In this document: positions 36,726 to 46,650 of the stretch, in pieces
How positions within the stretch are numbered: position 1 is the first letter of the stretch
Layout: every line of letters begins with the position of its first letter
From: Mesonia algae
GTDB taxonomy: Bacteria > Bacteroidota > Bacteroidia > Flavobacteriales > Flavobacteriaceae
Direction: 5' to 3'
Assembly (NCBI RefSeq): GCF_003253545.1
Contig: NZ_QKYV01000003.1
Span: 326,375-390,374 of the forward strand
Length of the DNA stretch: 64,000 nucleotides
Position numbers and translations under genes: made by a program
Notes under the pieces: model-generated
The model's input: the letters and a program-made list of their open reading frames with translations, nothing else
The model's database searches: none
Told to the model about the DNA's origin: nothing

Positions 36726-37622
36726 ATGGCAAATAAAGTAGAAGTAAAAGAATTACTTGATGCAGGTGTACATTTTGGTCACTTGACAAGAAGATGGAAT
36801 CCAAATATGGCTCCTTACATTTATATGGAGCGTAATGGTATTCACATCATCAACTTATATAAAACTGCTGCAAAAATGCAGGAAACTGCAGAAGCGCTTA
36901 GCAAAATCGCAGCAAGCGGTAGAAAAATATTATTCGTTGCTACCAAGAAACAAGCAAAAGAAATTGTAGCTGAAGAAGCTGCAAAAGCAAACATGCCTTA
37001 TATTACTGAGCGTTGGCCTGGTGGTATGTTAACCAATTTCGTTACTATCCGTAAGGCAGTAAAGAAAATGGCAATGGTTGACCGTATGAAAAAAGACGGA
37101 ACTTTCAACTCACTTTCTAAGAAAGAGCGTTTACAAGTAGATCGTATGAGAGCTAAGTTAGAGAAAAACTTAGGCTCTATTTCAGATATGACTCGTTTAC
37201 CAGGAGCATTATTTGTTGTAGATATTACTCGTGAGCACATCGCAATTAAAGAAGCACAAAAATTAAACATTCCAATCTTCGCAATGGTAGATACGAATTC
37301 TGACCCAAGAGAGGTAGATTACGTAATTCCAGCAAACGATGATGCTTCAAAATCTGTAAAGAAAGTGATTTCTTATGTTTCTGATTCTATTGTAGCAGGA
37401 TTAAGCGAAAGAAAAGCAGATAAGGACGCCAAAAAAGAAGCTAAAGTTTCTAAAGAGGATGCTCCAAAAAAAGAAGCTAAAGCAGAGCCTAAGAAAGATG
37501 TAGAAGTTCCTTCTAAAGATGCAGAAGACAAAGAGGCAATGAAAGAAGCTAAAAAAGAGGTAAAGTTAGAATCTAAGCAAGAGACTTTAGAGAAAGCCGC
37601 CTCTAACAAAGAGGAAAAATAA
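36726..37622 (+). CDS. rpsB: 30S ribosomal protein S2
   Basis: Small-subunit protein, 298 residues; the fold spans about 1-230 with LLDAGVHFGHLTRRWNPNMA, YITERWPGGMLTNFVTIRKA and DTNSDPREVDYVIPANDDAS. After residue ~235 it has an extra Lys/Glu/Ala-rich tail (KKEAKVSKEDAPKKEAKAEP and on) longer than in E. coli S2 (241 residues), as in many Bacteroidota. The tail is probably disordered. rpsB is followed by tsf after a hairpin with a T run. Confidence 0.97.
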   Translation: MANKVEVKELLDAGVHFGHLTRRWNPNMAPYIYMERNGIHIINLYKTAAKMQETAEALSKIAASGRKILFVATKKQAKEIVAEEAAKANMPYITERWPGGMLTNFVTIRKAVKKMAMVDRMKKDGTFNSLSKKERLQVDRMRAKLEKNLGSISDMTRLPGALFVVDITREHIAIKEAQKLNIPIFAMVDTNSDPREVDYVIPANDDASKSVKKVISYVSDSIVAGLSERKADKDAKKEAKVSKEDAPKKEAKAEPKKDVEVPSKDAEDKEAMKEAKKEVKLESKQETLEKAASNKEEK

Positions 37623-37648
37623 AATAACAATTTTATAAAACTCAAAAG

Positions 37649-37704
37649 TAAGTCGTTTAGTGATTTTATTGTAAAATAGAGTTTTCTAAACGACTTATCT
37701 TTTT
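37649..37704 (+). terminator. Strong hairpin with T run between rpsB and tsf
   Basis: TAAGTCGTTTAG (37649-37660) and CTAAACGACTTA (37686-37697) make a perfect 12-bp stem; the 25-base loop contains a smaller hairpin ATTTTA/TAAAAT. TCTTTTTT follows. It ends 20 bases before the tsf ATG and has no promoter after it, so it is likely a partial terminator that sets the S2:EF-Ts ratio. Confidence 0.75.
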
Positions 37705-37723
37705 TAAATTAAAACCTAAGAAC

Positions 37724-38689
37724 ATGGCAAAAATAAGTGCTGCTGAAGTAAATAAATTAAGAAAGGCTACTGGAGCCGGAATGATGGATTGCAAAAAAGC
37801 CTTAGTAGAGGCTGAAGGTGATTTTGATGCTGCAATTGAAGTATTGCGTAAAAAAGGTCAAAAAGTAGCTGCTAAGAGAGCTGACAGAGAATCTTCTGAA
37901 GGTGCTGCTGTAGCAAAAATAAATGCAGACCAAACTAAAGGTGTAGCTATCGTATTAGGTTGCGAAACTGATTTTGTTGGTAAAAACGAAAACTTTTTAC
38001 AATTAGCTAGCGACTTAGGTGATTTAGCTTTAAACTATAACAATAAAGAAGAGTTTTTAGCTGCTGATTTTGGTGGAATGAGTGTTGCAGATAAATTAGT
38101 TGAGCAAACCGGAGTTATTGGTGAGAAATTAGACATCAATGCTTTCGAAACTGTGAGTGCTGCTTACGTTGGAGAATACGTACACATTAACAAAATTGCT
38201 GCTATCGTAGGTTTTTCTGCTAAAGTAGACAACGCTGAAACTTTAGGAAAAGATGTGGCTATGCAAATTGCTTCTATGGGAGCAAGTTCTTTATCTTACA
38301 AAGATTTAGATCCTGCATTTGTTGCTTCTGAAACTGAAGCTAGAATTGCTGAAATTGAAAAAGAAAATATTGAATTAGGACGTTTAGGTAAAACTAAAAA
38401 GAATGTACCTCAATACATTTCTATGTCTCAAATTACACCTGAGGTTAAAGCTAAAGCTGAAGAGGACGCTAAAGCAGAATTACAAGCTGAAGGAAAACCA
38501 GAAAAAATTTGGGATAAAATCTTACCAGGAAAAATGGATCGTTTCTTATCTGATAACACAACTTTAGATAAAGAAATGTGTTTATTAGATCAAACTTTCA
38601 TTAAAGATGAAAAGAAAAACGTGGCAGATTACGTATCTTCTTACGGAGACGTAACTATCACAGAATTTAAAAGAGTTGCTTTAGGTTAA
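37724..38689 (+). CDS. tsf: Translation elongation factor Ts
   Basis: Nucleotide exchange factor for EF-Tu. 321 residues. N-terminal UBA-like domain with the signature VNKLRKATGAGMMDCKKALV, then the dimerisation/core with VLGCETDFVGKNENFLQLAS, and a C-terminal module near KAELQAEGKPEKIWDKILPG. It is in the usual rpsB-tsf order. An intrinsic terminator (38711-38748) follows, so pyrH, often next in line, is transcribed separately. Confidence 0.98.
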   Translation: MAKISAAEVNKLRKATGAGMMDCKKALVEAEGDFDAAIEVLRKKGQKVAAKRADRESSEGAAVAKINADQTKGVAIVLGCETDFVGKNENFLQLASDLGDLALNYNNKEEFLAADFGGMSVADKLVEQTGVIGEKLDINAFETVSAAYVGEYVHINKIAAIVGFSAKVDNAETLGKDVAMQIASMGASSLSYKDLDPAFVASETEARIAEIEKENIELGRLGKTKKNVPQYISMSQITPEVKAKAEEDAKAELQAEGKPEKIWDKILPGKMDRFLSDNTTLDKEMCLLDQTFIKDEKKNVADYVSSYGDVTITEFKRVALG

Positions 38690-38710
38690 GCAAATCTCTT
38701 TTTACCTATA

Positions 38711-38748
38711 AAAAAACCCGCTTACATTCATTTGTTAGCGGGTTTTTT
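38711..38748 (+). terminator. Intrinsic terminator after tsf
   Basis: AAAAAACCCGCT and AGCGGGTTTTTT form the stem, with inner AC/GT, followed by the T run. It ends 18 bases before the next start codon. Confidence 0.9.
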
Positions 38749-38766
38749 GTTTCCTACCTTTAAGCA

Positions 38767-39486
38767 ATGAAAAAACTTACCTGTTTAATTATTATCATTG
38801 CACTTTTTGCTAGTTGCACAACATTGTTATTAAAAACAATGACAAGTAAATCTGTAAAGACGGAGGTCTTTTATAACAAAAAGGAAAATAAAAAACTTGT
38901 TACCTTTCCCATGGTTCACCTGAACCACCAACAATTTTATGACGATGTAAAATATAAATTAGATTCTTTACGGAAGCAAAATTATACGATTTTCTACGAG
39001 TCAGTTAGGCTAGATACCACCTTATATTCTAAGGAAGAAATTGACACTATTAAAATGAAAGCTAGAAAACTTATGGGCTTTCATCTTACAGCGTACAACG
39101 ATAAAGAAAATAAATCTCTCCCAAAAGCGCTAAGAAATAGTAAATATGCAAATCAAACTCGAGAAAATATAGGATTAACAAAAACAGATATAAAAATAGA
39201 TGTTCCTTTAGATACTTTATTGCAGGTTTTTGAGCTTAAATATAATAAAATTAAACTCGGGCCCTGTGATTACTTAACCGGGCTTAAACAAGAATACAAT
39301 TGCCAACAGGTCTCTAGTTTTAAAAGAGATGACGTTATTATGAGTATTAGAAATCAATATATAGAGTATAAAGTACTCAACTCCCCCTATGACAAAATTG
39401 CATTGGTCTATGGCAAGAATCACTTTAAAGAACTAAATGAAAGTTTTAAAAAGAAAGGATATAAGCATTTAAAAGAATATAAATAA
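38767..39486 (+). CDS. Lipoprotein with TraB/TIKI-like pattern, unknown function
   Basis: 239 residues. A lipoprotein signal peptide, [11 protein letters not shown], with Cys17, so it is membrane-anchored in the periplasm or outer membrane. The body shows [20 protein letters not shown], then [10 protein letters not shown], and near the C-terminus [20 protein letters not shown]. The order (His-rich first motif, a strand ending in E, and a late GxxH) resembles the TIKI/TraB/PrgY-EreA superfamily. This is a low-similarity guess; the first motif is not GxxH. It sits between tsf and pyrH, which are often neighbours, so it looks like an insertion into a core cluster. Confidence 0.55.
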   Translation: MKKLTCLIIIIALFASCTTLLLKTMTSKSVKTEVFYNKKENKKLVTFPMVHLNHQQFYDDVKYKLDSLRKQNYTIFYESVRLDTTLYSKEEIDTIKMKARKLMGFHLTAYNDKENKSLPKALRNSKYANQTRENIGLTKTDIKIDVPLDTLLQVFELKYNKIKLGPCDYLTGLKQEYNCQQVSSFKRDDVIMSIRNQYIEYKVLNSPYDKIALVYGKNHFKELNESFKKKGYKHLKEYK

Positions 39487-39546
39487 TTGCTCAAATATTA
39501 TTAAAGGATTTTTAAAAGCAATTCTTTTACAAAATACATTTATCGC

Positions 39547-39554
39547 TATATTTG
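39547..39554 (+). promoter_or_regulatory. Bacteroidota -7 element for pyrH
   Basis: TATATTTG followed by CAC, 23 bases before the pyrH ATG. It supports separate transcription of pyrH-frr. Confidence 0.65.
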
Positions 39555-39577
39555 CACAACTTTATCATATACAATCC

Positions 39578-40285
39578 ATGCAATACAAAAGAATACTTTT
39601 AAAACTCTCTGGAGAAGCATTAATGGGATCTCGTCAATATGGGATAGATCCAGATCGTTTAGCAGAATATGCTAAAGAAATTAAATCGGTTACCGATAAG
39701 GGGATCGAAGTAGCTATCGTTATTGGAGGAGGAAACATCTTTAGAGGTGTTGCTGGAGCTAGCAAAGGAATGGATCGTGTTCAAGGAGATCATATGGGAA
39801 TGTTAGCAACTGTAATTAACGGTTTAGCATTACAAAGCGCTTGTGAAGATGCAGGTATACAAACTCGTTTACAATCTGCTGTAAAGATCAATGAAGTAGC
39901 CGAACCATTTATCCGCCGAAAGGCAATGCGCCATCTAGACAAAGGGAGAGTGGTTATTTTTGGAGGAGGAACAGGAAACCCATATTTTACGACAGATTCT
40001 GCGGCAGTTTTAAGAGCTATTGAAATTGAAGCTGATGTGATTTTAAAAGGAACTAGAGTTGATGGGATTTACACTTCAGATCCAGAAAAAGATCAAAAAG
40101 CAACTAAATTTGATTTTATTACTTTTGATGATGTATTAAGAAAAGGATTAAAAGTAATGGATACTACAGCTTTTACCCTTAGTCAAGAAAATGAATTGCC
40201 TATTATTGTTTTTGATATGAACAAACCAGGAAACTTATTAAGAGTAGTCTCTGGAGAAAATATAGGTACCAAAGTAAATTTATAA
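39578..40285 (+). CDS. pyrH: UMP kinase
   Basis: Phosphorylates UMP to UDP in pyrimidine nucleotide synthesis; hexameric amino-acid-kinase-family enzyme of the cytoplasm. 235 residues. Motifs: [43 protein letters not shown] (UMP site), [20 protein letters not shown] and [20 protein letters not shown]. The length is normal. It is first in a pyrH-frr unit with its own -7 element. Confidence 0.98.
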   Translation: MQYKRILLKLSGEALMGSRQYGIDPDRLAEYAKEIKSVTDKGIEVAIVIGGGNIFRGVAGASKGMDRVQGDHMGMLATVINGLALQSACEDAGIQTRLQSAVKINEVAEPFIRRKAMRHLDKGRVVIFGGGTGNPYFTTDSAAVLRAIEIEADVILKGTRVDGIYTSDPEKDQKATKFDFITFDDVLRKGLKVMDTTAFTLSQENELPIIVFDMNKPGNLLRVVSGENIGTKVNL

Positions 40286-40391
40286 TTTCATTCTTTTTAC
40301 GTATAATTGAAAAAGAATCAAAGTCTCGCAATAAACAAATAATTTTTTTAGATAATCGAGATCAATCTCAAAGAGATAAAAAATAAAAAAG

Positions 40392-40946
40392 ATGAACGAA
40401 GAAGTTAATTTTATTATAGATGGCGCTGAAGAAGCTATGCAAAACGCTATTCTTCACTTAGAAAAGCAACTATTAAAAATTCGTGCTGGGAAGGCATCTC
40501 CTTCTATGGTAAGTTCGGTTTTAGTGGACTATTATGGTTCTAAAACTCCGCTAAATCAAGTGGGAAATATCAATACTCCAGATGCTAGAACCATATCTAT
40601 TCAGCCTTTTGAAAAATCTTTAATTCAAGAAATTGAAAAAGGTATTATGAATGCCAACCTTGGTTTTAATCCTATGAATAATGGGGAAAGCGTTATCATA
40701 AGTGTACCACCTTTAACAGAAGAAAGAAGACGAGAATTAGCTAAACAAGCTAAAGCGGAAGCAGAAGACTCTAAAGTTGGTGTACGTAATGATCGTAAGA
40801 ATGCTAATAACGATATTAAAAAGTTAGATATCTCTGAAGATTTACAAAAAGGAGCTGAAGAAGATATTCAAAATTTAACCGATAAGTTTATCAAAAAAAT
40901 AGATGATATCTACACGCATAAAGAGAAAGAAATTATGACGGTTTAA
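40392..40946 (+). CDS. frr: Ribosome recycling factor
   Basis: Releases post-termination ribosomes with EF-G. 184 residues, normal length. Signature: LLKIRAGKASPSMVSSVLVD, YYGSKTPLNQVGNINTPDAR, SIQPFEKSLIQEIEKGIMNA and VPPLTEERRRELAKQAKAEA. It lies 106 bases after pyrH without an evident terminator between them, so co-transcription is likely; an intrinsic terminator follows. Confidence 0.98.
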   Translation: MNEEVNFIIDGAEEAMQNAILHLEKQLLKIRAGKASPSMVSSVLVDYYGSKTPLNQVGNINTPDARTISIQPFEKSLIQEIEKGIMNANLGFNPMNNGESVIISVPPLTEERRRELAKQAKAEAEDSKVGVRNDRKNANNDIKKLDISEDLQKGAEEDIQNLTDKFIKKIDDIYTHKEKEIMTV

Positions 40947-40975
40947 TAATTTCAAAAACTTAAAATTTACCTAAG

Positions 40976-41000
40976 AGCGACAGTCATGTCGCTTTTTTTG
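40976..41000 (+). terminator. Intrinsic terminator after frr
   Basis: AGCGACA and TGTCGCT around GTCA, then seven or eight T. It lies 30 bases after the frr stop. Confidence 0.85.
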
Positions 41001-41029
41001 ATTTTATTGCAACGTTAAATCTCCTATAA

Positions 41030-43468
41030 ATGGCAAAATTTTCTTGGTGTATTTTAATTTTCCTTTGTATTCCTAATTTCTTATTAGGGCAAAGGATAAT
41101 TACTGGGAAAGCGGTAGATAAAAATACCCAAAATCCCATTCCATATGCCAATATTTCTATTGTAAATTCAGATAAAGCCATACTTAGCGACATAGATGGC
41201 TCATTTGAAATAGAAGTAGAAGAACAAGATACTTATTTAAGAGTTTCTTATATAGGGTACATTGGTAAAAAAGTAAAAATCAACACCAATGATTTTTACC
41301 TTATTCAATTAGATAGAGATATTGAAAAATTAGATCAAGTTTACTTAAAATCTACTGGGCTTTTAGCCAATAGGATTATCAAAAAAGCTATAGCACAAAA
41401 AAAATATAATGATCCCGATTTAAAATTTAGCTCCTACTCGTTTAGAACTTACAACAAACTCATTATCGACGATCAAAAAAACTCTTTAAACATTGAGTTA
41501 GACACCACAAGTAGAGAAATAAAAACAATTATAGAAGACGGTAGAGCCTATTTAAGTGAACAAATAAGTGATTTTAAATTTCTAAAAGATGAAGGTGTAA
41601 AACAAGAGATTGTCGCTACGAGAACAGCTGGGTTTAAAGAACCCGTTTATGAATTACTTTCCTTAAAAGTTCAATCTAATACGTGGTACAAAGAAAAATA
41701 TACCGTATTTGGCAACGATTACGCAGGACCATTATCTAAAAACCCCTTTAATAATTACACCTATAAAGTTTTAGATACTACTGCAAATGACAGACCTGCA
41801 TTCGTAATTTATTTTCAGCCAAAAAGAGAGAAAAAAGTCGCAGGTTTAGAAGGTGTACTTTATATAGACACTTTAAATTATGGCTTACAAAAAGCCGTAG
41901 GGCAGTTAAAAGGTGAAGTAGAAATTAGCGCCGAACAAGATTTTGTGTACTATCCACAAGAGGATATCTGGTTTCCTAAAAAGCAAAATGTAACGATCCT
42001 CCCTGGTAGCGGCGGGAAAAAGGTTTCAATTTTTGGAGGTAATATTTCATTGGGAAGTCTTCCCGAAGAACAAGATGTGAGCAGTAAGCTCTTTTTAAAC
42101 TCTACATCTATTAATGAAAGAATTGTATTTGAAAATGTGGATAAAGACCTAAAAAAGGTAAGTTCTATTATTTTAACTCCAAATGCAACCTCACAACCTA
42201 TCTCATTTTGGGAAGAAAATAGAAGTATTCCCTTTACGGAAAGGGACGAAAACACTTTTCAAAAGGTAGATAGCATTGTTAAAAACCAAAATATTAATCG
42301 AAAAATTAATGTTCTTCAAAATTTTAATATCGGTTACTACCCCATTGGTTTCTTCAATTTAGATTTGAGAACAATTTTGAAATATAACGATTTTGAAGGA
42401 TTAAGACTAGGTGGAGGTGGAGTTACCAATGATAAACTCTCGAAAGTTTTTAGACTCCAAGGTTATACGGTATACGGTTTCAAAGACCGGGAATTTAAAT
42501 ATAATTTTGGAGCAGGCGTTTCATTAAACAAAAAAACAAACACTTGGCTAAACGCCAGTTACACCAAAGATATTCAAGAGGTTGGTAGTTTTTTATATTT
42601 ATCTGATGCTCGTGTATACTCTCTATTCGAACCTAGATTAGTAAATATTAATTTTTATTATGAATACCGAGCTTTTGAATCTAGCCTACAGCATAATTTT
42701 TTTCCTGAATTATTGAGCGAGTTTCAAATAACTAAAACTAAAATTGAACAAACTGGCGGTTACCGTTATTTAAACGATGGTAAACTTTATTCATCTTATG
42801 ATTTGACCGAATTAACAGCTAGTTTTCGCTGGAGTCCTTTTAGTGATTATTTAGAAGCACCTGAAAAATCTATTGAGGTAAATGTAGGTTACCCTAAATT
42901 TTCTCTCCAAGTTGTACAAGCCATAAACGGAATGCTAGATGGTGATTTTAGATATACTAAAATTGGGGCTAAAATGAATTATACCATCAACAGGATTACT
43001 CAAAATAATACTGAAATCATCTTAGAAGGAGATTATGCTATTGGCGACTTACCATTAACACATACTTTTCACGCTTATCCTAATAACCCCAATAAAGACG
43101 AGCTTTTACAACGCTTTTCTGTAGCCGGTAGAAGAACCTTTGAAACCATGTATTTTAGTGAGTTTTTTAGTGATCGTTTAGCAACACTTCAAATTAAGCA
43201 TCGTCTTCGTCCGCTTGAAATTTCTAAAAAAATTAAACCCGAATTCGTATTCGTAACTCGACATGCAATTGGAGATATTTCTAATCAAGCACAGCATCAA
43301 AATATTACCTTCAATACTTTAGAACATGGCTATAACGAAGCCGCTTTAGAGATTAATAAAATCTTATTCGGTTTTGGATTAAATTTTGCCTACCGTTATG
43401 GAGCCTATCATTTACCACAAATTGAAGACAATATTGGTTTTAAGTTTACATTTTATTTTCAGCTTTAA
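41030..43468 (+). CDS. DUF5686 / CarboxypepD_reg-like outer-membrane protein
   Basis: 812 residues. Signal peptide (about 1-20, ending NFLLGQ), then a carboxypeptidase-regulatory-like beta domain (about 21-105): RIITGKAVDKNTQNPIPYAN, ILSDIDGSFEIEVEEQDTYL, VSYIGYIGKKVKI. The rest, about 105-812, is the DUF5686 region of alternating strands with an aromatic last residue region (NIGFKFTFYFQL), which suggests an outer-membrane beta barrel. No TonB plug domain was found, so it is not a SusC-type transporter. Its function is unknown. It is widespread in Flavobacteriia. An RND exporter gene with its own -7 element follows 61 bases later. Confidence 0.82.
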   Translation: MAKFSWCILIFLCIPNFLLGQRIITGKAVDKNTQNPIPYANISIVNSDKAILSDIDGSFEIEVEEQDTYLRVSYIGYIGKKVKINTNDFYLIQLDRDIEKLDQVYLKSTGLLANRIIKKAIAQKKYNDPDLKFSSYSFRTYNKLIIDDQKNSLNIELDTTSREIKTIIEDGRAYLSEQISDFKFLKDEGVKQEIVATRTAGFKEPVYELLSLKVQSNTWYKEKYTVFGNDYAGPLSKNPFNNYTYKVLDTTANDRPAFVIYFQPKREKKVAGLEGVLYIDTLNYGLQKAVGQLKGEVEISAEQDFVYYPQEDIWFPKKQNVTILPGSGGKKVSIFGGNISLGSLPEEQDVSSKLFLNSTSINERIVFENVDKDLKKVSSIILTPNATSQPISFWEENRSIPFTERDENTFQKVDSIVKNQNINRKINVLQNFNIGYYPIGFFNLDLRTILKYNDFEGLRLGGGGVTNDKLSKVFRLQGYTVYGFKDREFKYNFGAGVSLNKKTNTWLNASYTKDIQEVGSFLYLSDARVYSLFEPRLVNINFYYEYRAFESSLQHNFFPELLSEFQITKTKIEQTGGYRYLNDGKLYSSYDLTELTASFRWSPFSDYLEAPEKSIEVNVGYPKFSLQVVQAINGMLDGDFRYTKIGAKMNYTINRITQNNTEIILEGDYAIGDLPLTHTFHAYPNNPNKDELLQRFSVAGRRTFETMYFSEFFSDRLATLQIKHRLRPLEISKKIKPEFVFVTRHAIGDISNQAQHQNITFNTLEHGYNEAALEINKILFGFGLNFAYRYGAYHLPQIEDNIGFKFTFYFQL

Positions 43469-43503
43469 ATAGAAAATTCAACTGTTTATTTTGTAGCATT
43501 TTA

Positions 43504-43511
43504 TACCTTTG
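43504..43511 (+). promoter_or_regulatory. Bacteroidota -7 element for the RND exporter
   Basis: TACCTTTG followed by CAAG, 18 bases before the ATG at 43530. Confidence 0.6.
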
Positions 43512-43529
43512 CAAGCCTAATTTTGAGTC

Positions 43530-45932
43530 ATGTCAAAGATCTTTAGTTTTGGTTTCTGGAATACTATCGCAAGAATAATTCTAAGAAACAGAGTTATTAT
43601 TTTAGGGTTAATCATAGCCTTCACTGTTTTTTTAGGTTTTCAATGGAAAAACATGCGTTTTTCTTATACCGAAGCCAATCTACTTCCAGATGATCACGAG
43701 GTAAATCAAGAGTATCAAAAATTTTTAGATAAATTCGGTGAAGAAGGTAATCTCCTTGTTATTGCCAGTAACGATAAAGACTTATTTACACCAAAAAAGA
43801 TTAATGCGTGGAATGATCTCACCAAGCAATTAGATTCTTTTTCACAAGTAGAATATTCCATTGGAATACATAATCTCAAAAAACTTCAAAAGTTTACCAA
43901 TCCCAACCGATTTGAGTTAGTTCCCTTAATAAAAGAAGAGCAAATTAATGAACTTCAGGCGAAAGCCTATAAAGAAGAAATCTTTGAAAAGCTCCCTTTT
44001 TACGAAGGTTTGGTCTATAGCAAAAAAACCAACACCATTCAAACCGCAGTATATTTAAACAAAGATATTGTCAATTCCAAAGAGAGAAAAGTCTTTGTGA
44101 TGGAACAATTACAGCCTTTATTAGACGAGTTTGAAGAGGTAAATGATATTGATTTACATGTCTCTGGAATGCCTTACATTAGAACGCTTAACTCTCAAAA
44201 TATTGTAGATGAAATACAGTGGTTTTTGGGTGGAGCATTACTTGTGACTTCCCTTATTTTCTTTTTCTTTTTTAGATCGGTTAGAGCCACACTTATCTCT
44301 ATGTTCACAGTAATTATTGGTGTGATGTGGGCATTTGGGATATTAGGTTTATTCCACTATGAAATTACTGTACTTACAGCCATTATACCTCCACTAATTA
44401 TTGTGATTGGTATTCCTAACTGTATTTTCTTGATAAATAAATATCAACAAGAAATAAAAAAGCACGGGAATCAAGCAAAGTCTTTACAACGGGTAATTAC
44501 CAAAGTAGGTAACGCTACATTAATGACGAATATCACTACAGCCTCTGGGTTTGCTACTTTTATTATTACTGAAAGTAAGCTGCTTAAAGAGTTTGGTGTG
44601 GTGGCTTCGATTAACATTTTAGCAATTTTTATTTTAAGTTTACTCATCATACCTATTATTTACAGCTATTTAGCACCTCCAAAAGAAAGACACTTGAAAC
44701 ATTTGGGGAAAACTTGGCTAGAAGGTTTTGTAAGTTGGATTGAACGAACCGTTAAACACCGTAGAATAACGATTTATATTACCTCAATTATTGTTTTAGT
44801 CATTAGTATTCTAGGAATATATACGATAAAAGTATCAGGCAGTTTGCTAGAAGATATGCCTAAACAAGCTGAATTTTTTAAAGATATAGAGTTTTTTGAA
44901 GAAGAGTTTAATGGTATTATGCCATTAGAAATTTTAATAGATACCAAAAGAAAAGAAGGGGTTCTTAAACTTTCAACGCTAAAGCGGATGAGAGATCTCG
45001 AGAACTTATTGGCAGATGTTCCCGAACTTTCTAAACCCCTATCGGTGGTAGATTTAGTAAAATATAGTAAACAAGCTTACTATAACGGAAATCCAAAATA
45101 CTACCAACTTCCCACCTCTCAAGAAAAAAACTTTATTTTCCCTTATTTAAAAGGAATGTCAGACGGGAAGAACAATCAACTGAATGCGTATGTAGATTCA
45201 ACAGGGCAATATGCACGTATGACAGTTTTTATGAAAGATATTGGCACCGAAGAGATGGAGCGTATAGAAGATAACTTATGGCCACAAATCAATAAGTTAT
45301 TTCCGCAGGAGCGTTATGACATTACCATGACGGGAAAAGCTTTAGTATTTCAAAAAGGAACTACCTATTTAGTACAAAACTTAGTGCTTTCTTTATCATT
45401 AGCTATTTTACTTATCGCTATATTTATGGCGTGGATGTTTAGATCATTTAAAATGATTTTAATCTCATTAATTCCCAATTTGCTACCCTTATTAATTACT
45501 GCAGGAATGATGGGCTTTTTAGGAATTCCTATAAAACCTTCTACCATTTTAGTATTTAGTATTGCTTTTGGAATTTCAGTAGATGACACCATTCACTTCT
45601 TAGCAAAATATAGGCAAGAGTTAAAATACCATAATTGGAAAATCAAAAAATCGGTATATCCCGCTTTACGAGAAACCACCGTGAGTATGTTTTACACTTC
45701 CATCGTCTTGTTTTTTGGATTCTCGGTATTTATGATTAGTAGTTTTGGAGGTACAGTTGCCCTTGGCGGATTAGTTTCTGCAACTTTGCTTTTTGCGATG
45801 TTATCTAACTTATTGCTGTTGCCTTCGCTGTTGCTTTCATTAGAAAAAAGCGTTTCTAACAAAGAAACTTTTAAAAAGCCTCATTTAGATATTATTGCTG
45901 AAGAGGAAGAGGAGGAATCAATCGATAAATAA
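43530..45932 (+). CDS. RND-superfamily exporter, MMPL/patched type
   Basis: Inner-membrane exporter of 800 residues with the duplicated RND plan: helix 1 (about 20-37), a large periplasmic loop, five helices (about 225-380), helix 7 (about 408-425), a second loop, and five helices (about 610-775). In the helix 4 region of each half, IGVMWAFGILGLFHYEITVL and FSIAFGISVDDTIHFLAKYR, the latter showing the GxxxDD motif typical of proton relay in MMPL-type proteins. The ~800-residue length is shorter than AcrB-type (~1040). It needs no obvious partner here; no membrane fusion protein gene is next to it. The cargo is unknown; hydrophobic or lipid-like molecules are usual. The tail is acidic (AEEEEEESIDK). 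Confidence 0.9.
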   Translation: MSKIFSFGFWNTIARIILRNRVIILGLIIAFTVFLGFQWKNMRFSYTEANLLPDDHEVNQEYQKFLDKFGEEGNLLVIASNDKDLFTPKKINAWNDLTKQLDSFSQVEYSIGIHNLKKLQKFTNPNRFELVPLIKEEQINELQAKAYKEEIFEKLPFYEGLVYSKKTNTIQTAVYLNKDIVNSKERKVFVMEQLQPLLDEFEEVNDIDLHVSGMPYIRTLNSQNIVDEIQWFLGGALLVTSLIFFFFFRSVRATLISMFTVIIGVMWAFGILGLFHYEITVLTAIIPPLIIVIGIPNCIFLINKYQQEIKKHGNQAKSLQRVITKVGNATLMTNITTASGFATFIITESKLLKEFGVVASINILAIFILSLLIIPIIYSYLAPPKERHLKHLGKTWLEGFVSWIERTVKHRRITIYITSIIVLVISILGIYTIKVSGSLLEDMPKQAEFFKDIEFFEEEFNGIMPLEILIDTKRKEGVLKLSTLKRMRDLENLLADVPELSKPLSVVDLVKYSKQAYYNGNPKYYQLPTSQEKNFIFPYLKGMSDGKNNQLNAYVDSTGQYARMTVFMKDIGTEEMERIEDNLWPQINKLFPQERYDITMTGKALVFQKGTTYLVQNLVLSLSLAILLIAIFMAWMFRSFKMILISLIPNLLPLLITAGMMGFLGIPIKPSTILVFSIAFGISVDDTIHFLAKYRQELKYHNWKIKKSVYPALRETTVSMFYTSIVLFFGFSVFMISSFGGTVALGGLVSATLLFAMLSNLLLLPSLLLSLEKSVSNKETFKKPHLDIIAEEEEEESIDK

Positions 45933-45937
45933 ATCCA

Positions 45938-45950
45938 TTTTACCCTTAAC
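45938..45950 (+). repeat. 13-bp direct repeat, left copy flanking the envelope cassette
   Basis: TTTTACCCTTAAC, six bases after the RND exporter stop codon; the identical sequence recurs at 47896-47908, just before the asnS promoter. Confidence 0.5.
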
Positions 45951-46072
45951 CACTTAATAAACAAAAAAGTAAAGATTAGAATTTATGTAAATGAATTATT
46001 AATATCATATGATTTTGTTAAATAATTTTTTTTGTTTAGCTTAGAAGTCAACTTATATGAATAAACTTCATT

Positions 46073-46646
46073 ATGAAAACTTCAAAACTTTAACCCTTTA
46101 AAACTAACAATACTCTTTTTAGTTCTATCTATATTAAATTCCTGTAGTTCAGACAATGATTATGATAAAATCGATTCCTATGAAAATACACCTACTATAA
46201 ATAGATCAGAGAATTTAGATGAAGCTATTCCGAATGAATCTTCTTCTAATGCAAATGAAGCCTCTTCTAAGAAGTGGCCAATTATTAAAATTGCATTCTT
46301 AAAAGTACCAAAATTTGGTAGCCTCGAATGTAGCTTTGGGTTTGGTTTTTGCTTTTCAATTGTTTTAGCAATCGATGGAATACAAAATCCAGAAATTGTT
46401 ACCAACTACAATGAAAGTACTGGTGAGGTAGAATTTACGCCTGAATTAATAAACGAAAATACTTTAAGATTACATTTTCCTTCAGAAATAACTACCAATT
46501 CCGAGCATCATTCTTCTAAAGACCTTGAAAATTTTATAGTTACTGAGAATACCCAGCATGGGGAAGTAATGTTTATAGAAGGTTCTTATCCTACTAGAAT
46601 TGATGAAAATGGAAACTTAATTTGTGATATAAATATTGAAATATAA
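46073..46646 (+). pseudogene. Lipoprotein gene with a frameshift in its signal peptide
   Basis: From about 46100 to the stop at 46644-46646 one frame reads KLTILFLVLSILNSCSSDND and on for ~180 residues, with a clear lipobox LNSC (Cys codon at 46143). That frame has no ATG, GTG or TTG before the lipobox and is closed by TGA at 46074-46076. The only sensible start, ATG at 46073 (ATG AAA ACT TCA AAA CTT TAA), is one base out of phase; removing one A from the AAAA run joins it to the lipoprotein frame. So the gene is frameshifted, or an indel error, or uses slippage. The downstream body stays open without stops, which suggests a recent change. The product would be a Ser/Asn/Glu-rich lipoprotein of no family I recognise. 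Confidence 0.65.
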
Positions 46647-46650
46647 TTGG

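Noticed and set aside
46178-46405. 75-codon open frame on the minus strand
   Set aside because: It is a shadow of the frameshifted lipoprotein, whose + strand frame has a lipobox and reads on to a stop next to the next gene.
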